Below, piece by piece: positions 50,384 through 62,898 of a DNA stretch of 64,000 nt. Made by a program: the position numbers and the translations under genes. The DNA comes from Rotaria sp. Silwood1 (taxonomy: Eukaryota > Rotifera > Eurotatoria > Philodinida > Philodinidae). The stretch is taken from positions 4,126,514 to 4,190,513 of the forward strand of contig CAJNOP010000001.1 in assembly GCA_905250075.1 (NCBI GenBank), read 5' to 3'. Each line of letters begins with the position of its first letter. The stretch's first letter is position 1. The notes beneath the pieces are model-generated. The model was given only the letters and a program-made list of their open reading frames with translations, searched no databases and had not been told where the DNA came from.

Positions 50384-50540
50384 TAAAATCAAACAAACAA
50401 AAAAAAGAAAGAATCACAAATATTTTTCTTTTTTCATTGTGAAATAAATTTAATCATTCCATTTCATAAAAAAAAAAATAAAAATAAAAATAGATATTCA
50501 TCTAATTTATTTATTTTTTTTTCTTTTAGATTAAAAGAAA
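50384..50540 (+). promoter_or_regulatory. 157-nt intercistronic spacer HECTD2-DNAJC17 with poly(A) signal and acceptor
   Basis: AATAAA at 50443-50448 lies 60 nt after the HECTD2 stop. A T-rich tract ends TTCTTTTAG (AG at 50528-50529), 11 nt before the DNAJC17 ATG. The spacing is almost the same as between FBXO22 and BLZF1, which suggests processing of a polycistronic transcript by SL trans-splicing. Confidence 0.55.
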
Positions 50541-51377
50541 ATGGCTGATATAACACAAATGGATCTGTATGAATTATTTGGTGTTAACGAAACAAGTTCA
50601 ATTCAAGAATTAACAACAGCATTTCGAAAAAAAGCTTTAACATGCCATCCAGATAAATATCCAAATGATGATGAAAAAAAAGAACTTTTTTTACTTATAA
50701 AACGAGCATTAGAATTATTAACAGATAAACAAGCTCGAGAAGCTTATGATACATGTCGAAAACAAAAAAAAATTCATCAAGAACGTTTATCACAAATGGA
50801 TGATAAACGAAAAAAATTTAAAGAAGATCTTGAACGTAATGAACAAAAAGCATCACGAACAACAAGTTCAACAATAAATAAATCTATGACAAATAAATTA
50901 CGTGCTGAAATTGAACGTTTAAGACGTGAAGGAAATCGTCTTGTTGATGAAGAACTTGAAAAACTTCATACAATGTTTGAACAAGATAAACAAAAAATTT
51001 CATCCAATCATGTAAATATAATTATTAAATATAATCCAAATACTAAACCATATACAGATGATGAACTTCGACAAGTATTTAATAAATATGGAAATATTTC
51101 AACCATTGTTAATATTAATGTTAAACGTGCATTAATTGAATTTTATGATGATCATATATCACAATTTATTGAAAATGAACAGGGTTTAGATGGACGACCA
51201 TTTGCTTCAGTTAAAATTCAAAAACAAAAAAATACCACAACAACAACATCATCGCCATCATCATCATCATCATCAACAAAAAAACAACATGATATTGTAG
51301 ATTTAACAAAACCTGATTTTGAAGATTTTGAAGCCATGATCTTGAAAAAAATGGCTCAACAAACAACAACTTCATAA
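50541..51377 (+). CDS. DNAJC17: DNAJC17, J-domain/RRM splicing-associated protein
   Basis: Single exon, 278 residues. The J domain spans about residues 6-72: MDLYELFGVNETSSIQELTT, with the HPD motif in ALTCHPDKYPND, and ALELLTDKQAREAYD. A charged coiled coil follows (QMDDKRKKFKEDLERNEQKA, IERLRREGNRLV). An RRM comes next at about 155-230 (VNIIIKYNPNTKPYTDDELR, then VFNKYGNISTIVNINVKRAL), with an Asp/Phe-rich tail (DFEDFEAMILKKMAQQ), the order seen in DNAJC17. The family works with the spliceosome as a nuclear cofactor. AATAAA lies at 51409. The gene follows HECTD2 after 157 nt on the same strand and lacks introns, unlike most genes here. Confidence 0.93.
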   Translation: MADITQMDLYELFGVNETSSIQELTTAFRKKALTCHPDKYPNDDEKKELFLLIKRALELLTDKQAREAYDTCRKQKKIHQERLSQMDDKRKKFKEDLERNEQKASRTTSSTINKSMTNKLRAEIERLRREGNRLVDEELEKLHTMFEQDKQKISSNHVNIIIKYNPNTKPYTDDELRQVFNKYGNISTIVNINVKRALIEFYDDHISQFIENEQGLDGRPFASVKIQKQKNTTTTTSSPSSSSSSTKKQHDIVDLTKPDFEDFEAMILKKMAQQTTTS

Positions 51378-52637
51378 ATTTATATCTATTTTTTCTTTGT
51401 ATTATTTTAATAAAAAAAAAACAGGAAATATAATAAAACTAGATTCAATTATATATTATCATTTTCTGGCAGCCACGAATATAAGTTTTTTTTCGCACTT
51501 TATCTTTTAATTTATTTACGTCTCATATTTAAAACAAAAGTAAAAATATTAAAATGAGATGCATTGCTATTTGTCAGGTGTAAAAACTTGTCTCCTCTCT
51601 ATTTACTTTATGTGACATTTCATGAAAATTCAAAAAAAAAACAACACGTAGAAAAGCATGAGTTTTTAACTTGAGTGTATTATTACTTTTAGCTTCCACA
51701 AACACTCATACACCTTTTTCTTCTGCTTCTACGGCATATAGACACCCATACACAGTACGTATTCTCGTTCTCGGCGGCATCATAGAAAAAAAGAAACGAA
51801 TAAAAAAGAAAGAAAGAAAAATCTCGCGAGTTCCGTTTGATAACATAGGTTTTTCTTTCTTGCTTTGCATGTGTGTGTGTGTGTGTGCTGTCTGTCAAAC
51901 AAAAAAATAACAAACTTCTGGCTTCTATTCATGCTCGTCTAAAAGAATATATTGTCACAATTAGCGCGACAATCCTTATGTGTATATTTATACGACTAAA
52001 TTATCAAATCCGGTAGGTGCGTAAGAAGAAATTATATAGTAGTTAAATAACAATAAGATCACGCACGATCTCAGCGAGTAGAAATATAGAACAGCACTGT
52101 GCATTTTGTTTTTGTACATTTAGTTATATTATTTGATAAATTGAATAGATGAATTCATTGTAACAAAATAGAAAAGCAACAAGAACGACAGCAGAATTCA
52201 TTGATTTATCCCTTAGCGTGCCTAATATACATATAATACACACAGTAGGAGTGGAAATAGAATTGAAAACAATGAAGAGAACATTATTGTTGTCTCATTT
52301 GACAGAAGCAGATGTGACAGTCTTCCATATCATCATCATCATCTTCATCGGTTGTCGACATTCATGTCGACTATGTTGGTGACATAGCAGACATCATGCC
52401 GTAATAGAGAACAAATGAAAGAGAAAAAAACTGTCATATTTGAAGATGTTCATACTGTTGACAAGTAGAATACTACTAGTACAACTATAGAGAAAAATAA
52501 GAAAGAAAAGCGTGAGACGACAACATAGTTTCCGATAATTTTTCATCATTTTCCTTTCTTTTTTTTCTAATATAATCAAACAAAATGTTCGCATGTATTC
52601 CACACATATTTTAGTCTTTTTCTTTCTTTAATCAAAA
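51378..52637. other. Intergenic stretch, DNAJC17 to DGK
   Basis: It contains the DNAJC17 polyadenylation signal, a (GT)n tract at about 51868-51888 and, just before 52638, the presumed DGK promoter. Short open frames (51671-51910 plus) are low-complexity and not credible genes. Confidence 0.5.
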
Positions 52638-55600
52638 ATGGCAGAGTCGACATCACGAGCTATATCTCGTTCACCACGTAGACTTGAATATACACCATGT
52701 ATTGATACAACGATATCGTCATCAACGTCAATGCAAACACGTGGAAATATAAATGCTCATTCTAGTTTTGATTTTATTAGTCAAGCACGTGATTGTAATA
52801 CTTCAATAACTAGAAATGATGATCATCATACTCAAACTCATCGATTACTTGAACGTGATTTACGACGATTAGATATCGATTCAAATAATCACAGTATAGA
52901 AATAAATAATAAAAAATTAGGTCGAACCGAATCAATTTCATTACCAACGACACCAGTTGAACAGATATCTTCAACATTTAATCATAAATATCATCCATTA
53001 ATGCCAGAATCATTAAATAATAATGATGATGATGATGAAAATGAACAACATTATTATTTTACATCGTCAACAGATTGTAGAATTCCTACATCAGAACAAA
53101 GAACAAATGAATCAATATCAAATTCTAACAGGTGAGAAGAAGAAAAATATATTATCTATATTCTTAATTTAAAGAAAAAACTATAATAATAATCATAATA
53201 ATCATATTCATTGACAAGCAAATAAATGCATATAGCAAAAATATTTTTCTGACATGCTATTTACTTGTCTTATTTCGGACATATAGATGATGTATATGCA
53301 TTTGAAGTAAATAGAAAGAAAATTGATTGTCAACTTTTAGGAACAAACTAACTAACAGTTGTCACGATCAAAAGAATTGATAAGAATAAATTGACAGATC
53401 AATTTATAATATTGAATTTCTAATTTAAAACAATATTTGTCAAAATACAAAAAACAAAGCATAAATACACTAGTTAATACACAAGCTTTTCTTTTTTTTT
53501 TTTTTTATTCAAATTAGATTTAATTTTTAATAAATCATAAATATATACATTAAATATTATGTTTCTAGAACTCAACAATCTGCATCATCATCAGAATCCA
53601 ACATTCCATTTACAATTGGTGTCGATTGGAGTGATCAAGCACATTCAGTATCACATTGTTGGTTTCCATATAGTCCAACTGATCCTTCTTCAGCTCCAGC
53701 ATGTTCCTTTTTATCTTGTCAAAATCCTAAACCAACACTTGTCTTATCACTAGTTCAATGTGAATCCTGTTTAATTGTTGTACATACTCATCATCTTTCA
53801 AATTTACGAACAACAAAATCAAATATAACACATTATATGCCATCATGTCGTCCTTCATTTTGTGATGATAATGACAATGACAAAAAAACTAATCATGATC
53901 GACATTTTTGGTCTAATACATCAATACTTCCTAAGCCTTGTGCTATTTGTAAACGAAAATCAATGTCAACTTCGCTATTTGGTAATTCTCGAGCATCACC
54001 ATTGCCAACATTAGATGTAATGACTAAAGGTATAAGTAATAATAGAAGTTCTGTGCCCGGTAGTCCGCAATTGTCTGGAACAGCAGGTGGTCTTCAATGT
54101 TTATGGTGTTCCCGTGGTTATCATAGACAATGTTGGGAGCAAATATCTAATCAAGATGATAAAAATAAGTGTGATTATGGAGTATATAGGTACAAATCAT
54201 ACAAAACGAATTAATATAAAAATTCTTAATTGTTTTTTTTTTGCTTTAGAAATATAATTGTTCGACCACAATGGATACATCGTATTCCTGATTCTTCATC
54301 GAATTTTCGTGCACAATATCCTTCGAATAATAATAATACTAATAATATTGAATATGATAGAATCTATACACCATTACTTCTATTTATAAATAAACGTTCT
54401 GGTGGTCAAAGTGGTGAAAAAATCTATCGTAAATTATTACATCTATTAAATCCTCGTCAAGTATTTTTACTTGAAAATGATCAAACTATATTTAATGCAT
54501 TAGATATATATTCATCATTATCAAATATTCGTTTATGTGTATTTGGTGGTGATGGAACAGTTGGTTGGGTATTAGGTCGTTTAGCTGAATTATATCCATC
54601 ATTAAATAATCCACCTGTATCTATATGTCCATTAGGCACAGGCAATGATTTATCTCGAGTATTATCATGGGGTGAACAATATGATCCAAAACGTCTATTA
54701 TCAACATTAATACAAATTCCTCAAGCACAACCAATAGCACTTGATCGTTGGCAAGTAACAATGGAACAATTAGATGTAACAAATTCAAATATAAATCCAA
54801 ATAGTGGAAGAACATTTTTATCATTTATAACACATCCAAAATTTATTCGTGATACAAAACGTCCATCATATCAAAATCATCGTACATTACCAAATACACG
54901 TTTTATAAATTATATGAGTTTTGGTTTAGATGCCGCTATAGCATTAGAATTTCATGATAGACGATCACGTGATCCAGCTAAATTTTCATCACCATTAAAA
55001 AATAAATTAATGTATTTAAATGAAAGTCGAAAATATTTAAATGATTTTGCACGTTCAAAATTGTGGAATTTAAGATCATATATACGTTTAATATGTGATG
55101 GAGAAAATTTAACAGATTCAATTAAAAATTGTCATACTTTACTTGTATTAAACATTCCTGGTTATGCATCAGGTACTAATCCATGGGGAAAACCATCAAG
55201 TAATATATCATCATCATCTCCATCAATAACAATACAAAAAGATTCTGATTCATTTGAACAAATTTCAACAAGTTCTGTTGAATTAAATGATGTACCAGCT
55301 AATACACATGAAGTTTATGAATTAATTACATTAAATGATTGCTCAAATGATCAAAGTAATTCATCATCATCATCATCATTATTATCAACAACAACAATTA
55401 ATAATTTAACTGGTGGTTTTGAACGACAAGATTTTGGTGATAAAAAAATTGAAGTTGTAGGTTTAAGTACAACACATATGGCTACAATACATATTGGTTT
55501 TCGTGGTATGCGTATTGCACAATGTAGTCAGTTACGTATTGAATTATGTTGCCCTATGACAGCACAAATGGATGGTGAACCATTTTATTTACCAGAATCC

Positions 55601-55660
55601 GTTGCTGTAAATATCACACATGCTGGCCAAGTGTTAGTATTACGCAATGAAAACAGATAA
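52638..55660 (+). CDS. Diacylglycerol kinase, zeta/iota (type IV) like
   Basis: Three exons (52638-53131, 53569-54189, 54250-55660) join in frame to 841 residues. The N-terminal 165 residues are disordered. A first C1-like domain begins VDWSDQAHSVSHCWFPY and includes QCESCLIVVHTHHL and PSCRPSF, the layout of DGK zeta/iota. A second C1 has CAICKRK...CLWCSRGYHRQCW, with an unusually long insert. The catalytic domain carries INKRSGGQSGEKIYRKLL, LNPRQVF, the nucleotide loop FGGDGTVGWVLG and LGTGNDLSRVLSWG. The accessory domain includes MSFGLDAAIALEFHDRRSRD and NKLMYLNESRKYLNDF, and the protein ends shortly after QMDGEPFYLPES. DGK phosphorylates diacylglycerol to phosphatidic acid, damping PKC signalling. 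The ankyrin repeats and MARCKS-like segment of vertebrate type IV enzymes are absent, and a Ser/Asn-rich insert splits the accessory domain. Confidence 0.9.
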
Positions 55661-58600
55661 AATTTAACGAATTTCTATATATTTTGCGTTTGACTTATGG
55701 AAAAAAAACAAAAACAAGAAAAACAGTAAGACTGATGAACATCAGTTTAAATTAACAAATAGCAAACTCTTTATTTTTCAAAACGTATTTTAATTTTCGT
55801 TTTTATTTTTTATTTTATATAAACGTAACTAATAATTAAAAAAAAGGATAACTACATAAATTATTCTAACAAAATTACTAACATCATGAAAATATTCTCG
55901 AGATTAGAACAATTATTTTGATAACGATTGAAAATTAAGAGTATATCTTGTTAACCTAAATATGATTGTATCGAAATAGATATTCTTTGAATGCGATGAA
56001 AAATAATTAGGATGTAGTAAATGAATAGTTTAATTTTCAATCAGAGACTAGTAAAAAGAAAATTATTTAACATCTAAGATATATTTCATTTGAAACTATA
56101 GAATATGTTTTTAGATTTTAATAGGATAAATGAACAAAAGATATTCCAATTTTCTGATGTTTTTTTTTAGATAGAGAATATTATTAACAGACGAAAAGAT
56201 AACTTTTTTTCAAAGCTATCTTCTTATCATAATTTCCTTGTCTTGAAAATGGATACCTATTTACAAAACTTAGTTTAATAAATATTCATTAATTACTTGC
56301 GATCAAGATGTAAATAACGAATAAATAAAAGAATAATCTTGTCGTATCAAACTACATTATATAATTATTTTTATCGTTTTGATATATTATTATCTGATTG
56401 TTAAAGATCAATAGCAATAAGAAAGGATAAAATTAATCTCTTTTTTTTATTTAATATAAACTTCATCGTGATCTAGACTTATTGATATATAATATCATTC
56501 TTAAGCATAATAATAAAATCATAGGACACTATATTAATGAGCTGTTTAGATTACGCTTATTTGCTAATACAGATACGTTATGATGAAATTAGTATTAAAT
56601 AATGCTAAAGAACATCAGTTATTAATCGTAGAAGTTGATATTAAATCTTGTGTAGGATTTATTTTTCCAAGATTTATCGTCACGTTCCTGTGAAATCCTA
56701 TTATATTATCATTAGATGGAAGAGACTCGACAGAAGACAAAGTACTTAGTTAAGAGTAAGGACAACAACGACACTCAGAGCAACATACCAGTTGAGAATG
56801 AGAGCTAACTCTTCTAAACTTTAGCTCTCTTTCAATATAGCTAAATCCTTACTATTGATCTTTTACAATTCGAATTACAAATAATCATATTGTTTATTTT
56901 ATTTATTATTATTTAATAATCATATATTTGAAAGTTATATATTAAGTTAACAATGTACACATTACTATCCATTTTTAAATTTTGAAATAAATAAAAAGAA
57001 TAAATCCTATAATGAAAGATTGTTGTTAATATCTATCAAAAGTTTTTATGTGAAAATGTTTACAAAAAATAAATTTCACACATGGTTCTACAAATAATGT
57101 CATATGCACATGCTCTTTTCGCTTCATCTTATATGATGATTCATAGCTGATGAAGAATACAATAGGGCACCATATTTTTATTTTGCATTTGTTCATCTTA
57201 AGATGAAATAGAAAACAAACATAGTTTTTCTTAAAGATTATACAATTGTTTAGAATAAAAGTTTTCAACAATTTTAGCTTCATCATATAGAAAATATTGG
57301 TTTTCATCATTTTTATAAAGAATTTCTCTTCTCAACATTATATTTTATGCTTGATCAAAGGCTCCTATGGGATTCACATTCATTGATGCATCATTATTTG
57401 TGGTGCATTGATGTTGATGAATTGTGTTATGACATGATTGACATGTTTCAAATTATAATCTCATTATAGGAGCTATTTTTGTTTATCGAAGTTTTCTAAA
57501 ACGATGTCACTCTATTCAGTATTCACAACAAACAACAAAAATTAGATCATTTTCAAGCGTATAATAATAATGAGAATGATGGCGATTGTATTACGATGTA
57601 TAACGAACAAAATATCTCTATTTATAGTATAATTACATTTCACTTTGACAGGGTACATATCGTTTGGACGTTTTCACCAATAACGACTTGTTTTAGTTCA
57701 TCAGTATTGTAATTGAATAGTGTTTATTAGAACATCTCTTTTGCGATGAATCATACAACTAGATTATCAGTTTCATTTCAATAATATAATATTGATATAT
57801 AACTGATTTTTTTTTAGAGAAAAAAGAAGATTATGAGTCAGCAGTAACTCGACTGAAGGGTGTTGGGGCTGTAACAGCTTCTCAATCGTGTAAAATTTTT
57901 ATTTTTTTCCCAACAGAACTGTAATTTTCTTCTTGTATTCTGTTAGAAGAAAGAGATACTTCCTTTGCAAAAAAAAAAGATCATGACAGCCCACCTCCAC
58001 AATATTGACTGCTTCGGGTCATTGCTAATATGCTTCTCAATAAATAAATATACTAAAAACAAGAAAAGTTGTAGTTCTCTATAATCATTATTCAGTATAA
58101 TTATCGACATATGATTCCTCAAAAAAAACAATGTATATAGTTATTTCGAGTTATAAGAGAAAGGTTTTTAAATAAAAATAAAATTGTTCGAGACCGTTTT
58201 TTTTGTAAACATCTGTACTGATGAAGTGATTCATATTTTAGTAAAAAAATTTCTTTGTCATCAGTAAATATTATTTCCTTGTTATTTACAAACAATCTAT
58301 TTTATATTCATCCGTCCTTATGTCTTTATATTTTACCATATTTTTATCTGTGGACATTCTCCATTGACAATAATTTTTCCATTTAAATATGACCCACTTG
58401 ATATTCTACATATATGTTGTCTCTACACCATGTTGATCTAGAATGTCGTCAATATATAAATCAAATTTATGTAAAATTAGTCACTTGTTTTATACAATAA
58501 AATGTTTAACGCATTTTTCATATTGTTTCACAACAATCACTGGAAGATGAGTAATCCTAATTACAATTTAAACTGCAGGAATAGAAAGTTTTCCATTAGT

Positions 58601-58769
58601 TATAATCGATGATTAATTTTCTAGAATAAATCATAGCTATTGTTACCTGTTTTAAAGCTGAATTTTAAATGAATAAAAACCGAAACAATAATTTAACAAA
58701 AACAACAACAACCAAAAATATTCACAACATTCATATAGTAAAAATAAAGAAAAACATGACACTTCAATA
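55661..58769. other. Convergent intergenic region, 3.1 kb
   Basis: It lies between the 3' ends of the DGK (plus) and phosphatase (minus) genes, with no credible gene. A short inverted motif pair, AGGCTCCTAT (57359) and ATAGGAGCT (57467), brackets about 120 nt that also holds GATGCATCA...TGGTGCATTGATG. It may be a very small foldback element. Confidence 0.4.
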
Positions 58770-60394
58770 CTATTTTTGTTCTCTTAAGTTTTTTTCATAT
58801 TGAAGTAGTTGTCCCATAAAATTTAAATTTGGTGAAACAATTGAACGTTTTTGTTTTACAAATTCGTAAGCATCATCCATATTCATATGTGCATAACGCA
58901 TTAAAAAACCAATAACTATAGCTGGCGATCGACTAATTCCAGCAACACAATGAACAAGAACTTTTTCATGATTTTCAATAGCATTATATATAAATGTATA
59001 TGCTTGATCAAAATAGTCTAATAGATTTTGTTTATGTGTATCATCAGCTGGTATATGATAATAATGAAATTGATCCAAATGATAGGATGGTACATGAGAT
59101 GTTACATTAATAATATGTCGAATTTGTTCCGAAAATAGTTCGTCGATATTTTTAGCATTTGATTCACTACCAATAAATACTCCATCGATAATATGTGTCA
59201 TTGGATAGTTTTGAACATCTAAATTTGGTAAAATAGGTGTTGATTGTAATGATGAATCATTTATTGATGATGATGAATGTGATTGAAATGATTTACACAG
59301 ATGTGGATAAAGATTTAAAAAATCATCAAATGAATTTTTAAGAACTAATATTTCAGGATGTTTTGTTGTTGTAAAAAAACGTTGAATTTCTTCACATGCA
59401 CATTTTAATCCTGGGGATAATTCATGATGATTATCACTGTGATCATCATAAAGAATAACAAAGTCATATTCATTTAATTGTTTTAGATCAATAGTTGAAT
59501 ATTTTGTTGGATTTGTTTTTAAACGTTTACGAGAAATTCTATCAGAAACACGAAGTAAATTAGAATTACAAATATGATTTTCACTATAACGAATTGGTGA
59601 ACCACAATCGAAAATAATTATTTGAAAATTTTCTTTTAATTTATTAACTAATTCAGATGAATCAATAAAACTAATAGATGATGATGATGTAGATGAAAAT
59701 AATGTAGAAACTGTTTCAGATATATTAGGAATAGAAATATTTTTCGATACCAAGCTTAATGTTGGTGATCGAAGACGTTTAGTCGGTGGAGATGTAAGTA
59801 CAGGTAATGAAGTAAATTTAGCAGGTGAAAATTCGCTGTTATCAATTGGAATGACAGTATTAGGTGATGTCGATGGATGACTGAAACATGTTCGAAAAAG
59901 TGGAATAGGCCGTCTAGACGTTGAATCTCTTGAAAACAACGTTGTTGGACGAAGTCGTGTTGTTTGAGCTATACAAAAAGGACATAAATATATAATTGAA
60001 ATTTTGAAAAAAAAACATGAAATTGGATTCAAGGACATTATATTAAAAAAAAATCTGTTGTGTATATTCGTTTCATACTTTCATCATTATTATTTTTTGA
60101 AACAGCTTGCACAGAACAGCTGTTGTCAATAACTGACCTTATCAGGTCGTTGTTACCATTGTATGTATTACTTCGATTCAACAATCGTTTTTTCGTTGAT
60201 TCAGAATTTCTTAATGATGTTGTTGAATCCATTTGGATACAGTTCATATGAAAATTTACTGGACATTGTTGATTGTTTTTTTCAAATGACGATGATTGTA
60301 CTTTTTTCATTGTATTTGTTGTCTGACAATATATTGGTCTTAATACTAAATCTTCAATAGCACATGTAGCCATGTACGAATAAGAAAACAACAT
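58770..60394 (-). CDS. MKP-5/DUSP10-like dual-specificity MAP kinase phosphatase
   Basis: Two exons (60394-60079 and 59968-58770) give 504 residues from the first ATG (497 from the better-context ATG at 60373, MATCAIEDLV). The N-terminus is Ser/Asn-rich. A rhodanese/CH2-like MAPK-docking domain lies at about residues 215-320 (IIIFDCGSPIRYSENHI, VSDRISRKRLKTN). The catalytic domain (about 360-500) has THIIDGVFIGSESNAK, INVTSHVPSYH, the general acid Asp in IPADDTHKQNLLDYF, the P-loop VLVHCVAGISRSPAIVIGF and SPNLNFMGQLLQYE. DRISRKRL and the KQNL/NLNFMGQLL blocks favour the DUSP10 (MKP-5) branch, which inactivates JNK and p38. An acceptor-like TTCTAG about 11 nt before the first ATG suggests a 5' UTR intron or trans-splice. 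Confidence 0.88.
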
Positions 60395-62898
60395 AAAAGA
60401 GTGATCTAGAATATAGATACAAAAAGAAAAACAAAGTATTATTCATAGATTGCTATCTCATCATTTCATTTCTAACTATTTGCCATTTCATCGTGACCTT
60501 CATTCGTCAAGAATAAAAATAACTCTTCTTTTTTTTTCTAATTTAAAATTCGTGTCAGCATGATTATGCAATAGAAGAAAACAAAAAAAAAGCTCACATT
60601 ATGATATTTAAGTTTTCTAAAGTGTAGTTTTAATCATGAGTCTGCAGACACAACGTAATGCACTGCATACATCTTATTTATATATATAAGAAATATTCTT
60701 CTGTTCTGTTTTTGTCCTTTTTCTCTTTTACTTACATCAGTGTAGTATCGTAGCAGTGATTCATTTCATTGACTGAGAAGTGCATATTATGTACATTGAA
60801 TATGTTTTTTTAGTTAGTTTTTATAACCACCTGGAATTTATATTAATCATTAAATTATACGTTTTTCTAGAAAACGTCTTCTAATACGAAAAGTAAAGAA
60901 ATAAGGATTAATCATTGGTTCCTTTCAATATTACCGTTAATGACGTCACTAATATTTATATTATTTATATCACACACTGGATAACAAAGTAAAACAAGTT
61001 CTGAATTAGTATATGAAATTTATGCATTGTTATTGCACAATCGATTTCGAATATGAGTCATGAACTATAAATGTTTTGTTGATAATCATCTCGTGGCCAA
61101 AAATTACGTCATTTTCTAGTAAATTTAAAAAACTAAAGAAAACTAAAATCAAATAAACTGCCAATAAGAAGAAATGCACTTAAATCAATAGCTTTCATTC
61201 AAACATTGAAATCATTTGAAACTGTAACGTAGATTAAAATACTATGATCAGATATTGTTTTCAACACATAGATATGAAGAGAGAAATGGAATTCATTCAA
61301 ATAACTATATAAAAATAGTATTCAAGAGGTAGAACTGTCTATAAATCACAATATGTCTCATTGTGGCCTCAAGATAAGAATATAAGAGTATTTCGAAAAT
61401 TTCTACTTACTAATAGTAGTAAATAATTCTGCTTTAATAACAGCTTCATTAAAAAAATCTAGATACGAAAAAAAATAGAATAAGATTTTTTATATTATTG
61501 TTTCCATAAAAATAACCGTATCGTTTTTAAATTGCTTCAATGTCACTTTGACAATAATATATAAAAATCTGATTCGATAGACAGTAGAATATAATCATCA
61601 TCGTAAATTTATTCTCGCTATAGAAATGATAGCAACAAGAATAATTACGAACGTAATCGACTAATTATTCATAATACTATTCTTTTTTTGTCTGGGTAGA
61701 ATGTGGACATGGCTGTGGGTGGGTAACTCTTCTTCTCAGTAACACCTACGCTTTATCCAAGGAAATAACAATTATTTTATTCCGAAAGAAAAAATACTGT
61801 TTGAAACTTAATTATAATTATCAAAAATATGTATATGAAACCTATGGATTGATTCAAAGCAAACATATTCTAAATGATTAAATTTTTAATCATAATAATG
61901 TTCTTTTCAATATAAATAAATTATCTTTAACTATCTTCATAAGTAAAATAAATCGGGTGTTTCTCTTATTATTTAGAATTCCAAATTTAACTCGTGCATT
62001 TATTCCAACAAAAATTTGAAGCATTCATTTCTTATCAACTATTTATTGAACATGTAACTTATCAACTGAAGTTCGATAAACAAGATCAAGTGAAAAAAAT
62101 AACTGAAGCTAATGACATTCATCTCGATTTGTTATGGTGTCAATGATAATTTTCTACATATAAATATTATTCATTCGATAGCAGACCTTTATTTTTCAAA
62201 GAAATATTTTGTGTTTTTGACATGACTTTTTCATTGATAATGAATTATGAATGGTCGCTAGAAAGACAATTTGTAAACAAATATATGTCTACATCTGAGT
62301 ATTTTCATTTCACATAAATTGATTTTAATACTTTTCTTGTTTCCGTTGATAACGAATATATCTAATGCACTAGAGTTGTTGCCTTGAACCATTTGCTTTC
62401 TCTCATGGGAGATGGTCTTGAATGAAAAATAAATTTCAAATGAAAAAAATTTTGAAAATATGTTATCGTTTATATGAAGTATTGAAATTGATCACATTGT
62501 TTTATTTTTTTGTTTTCTATCAGAAAATATAATGAAGCAACGACAATTTGAGTTTTTGTACTTCGAACTTTGCTGTAAAAGTATGAGAAATAATCGAAAA
62601 AAATATTATTTTTATTTCAATAATTGCAAGACAATCCTCTTTATATTTTCTCGTTGTGATACACCTACGACAAATTGCTTATTCTCATAATTTTCACATC
62701 TAATCTTAGCGATTTAATTTTTCATTAGTATATACGATATTAAATTTCGATGACATGTAGACAAAAACAATCGAATGATTCCATCATGATTCCTAGAACA
62801 ATCAATATTAAAGTAGATTTATAAGATTTTCTATAAAAATCAATATCATTCTTTAGTATAAGTTTATATTCGAGCTGGTCTAACAGTAGACAGACATT
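60395..62898. other. Divergent intergenic region, 2.5 kb
   Basis: Space between the phosphatase start (minus) and the protease start (plus). A full CRE-type palindrome TGACGTCA lies at about 60941-60948. Otherwise it is A/T-rich with no gene, repeat or RNA recognised. Confidence 0.4.

Noticed and set aside
60941..60948. TGACGTCA palindrome as a functional CRE
   Set aside because: One 8-mer between two divergent genes is not enough evidence; it is noted only in the intergenic entry.
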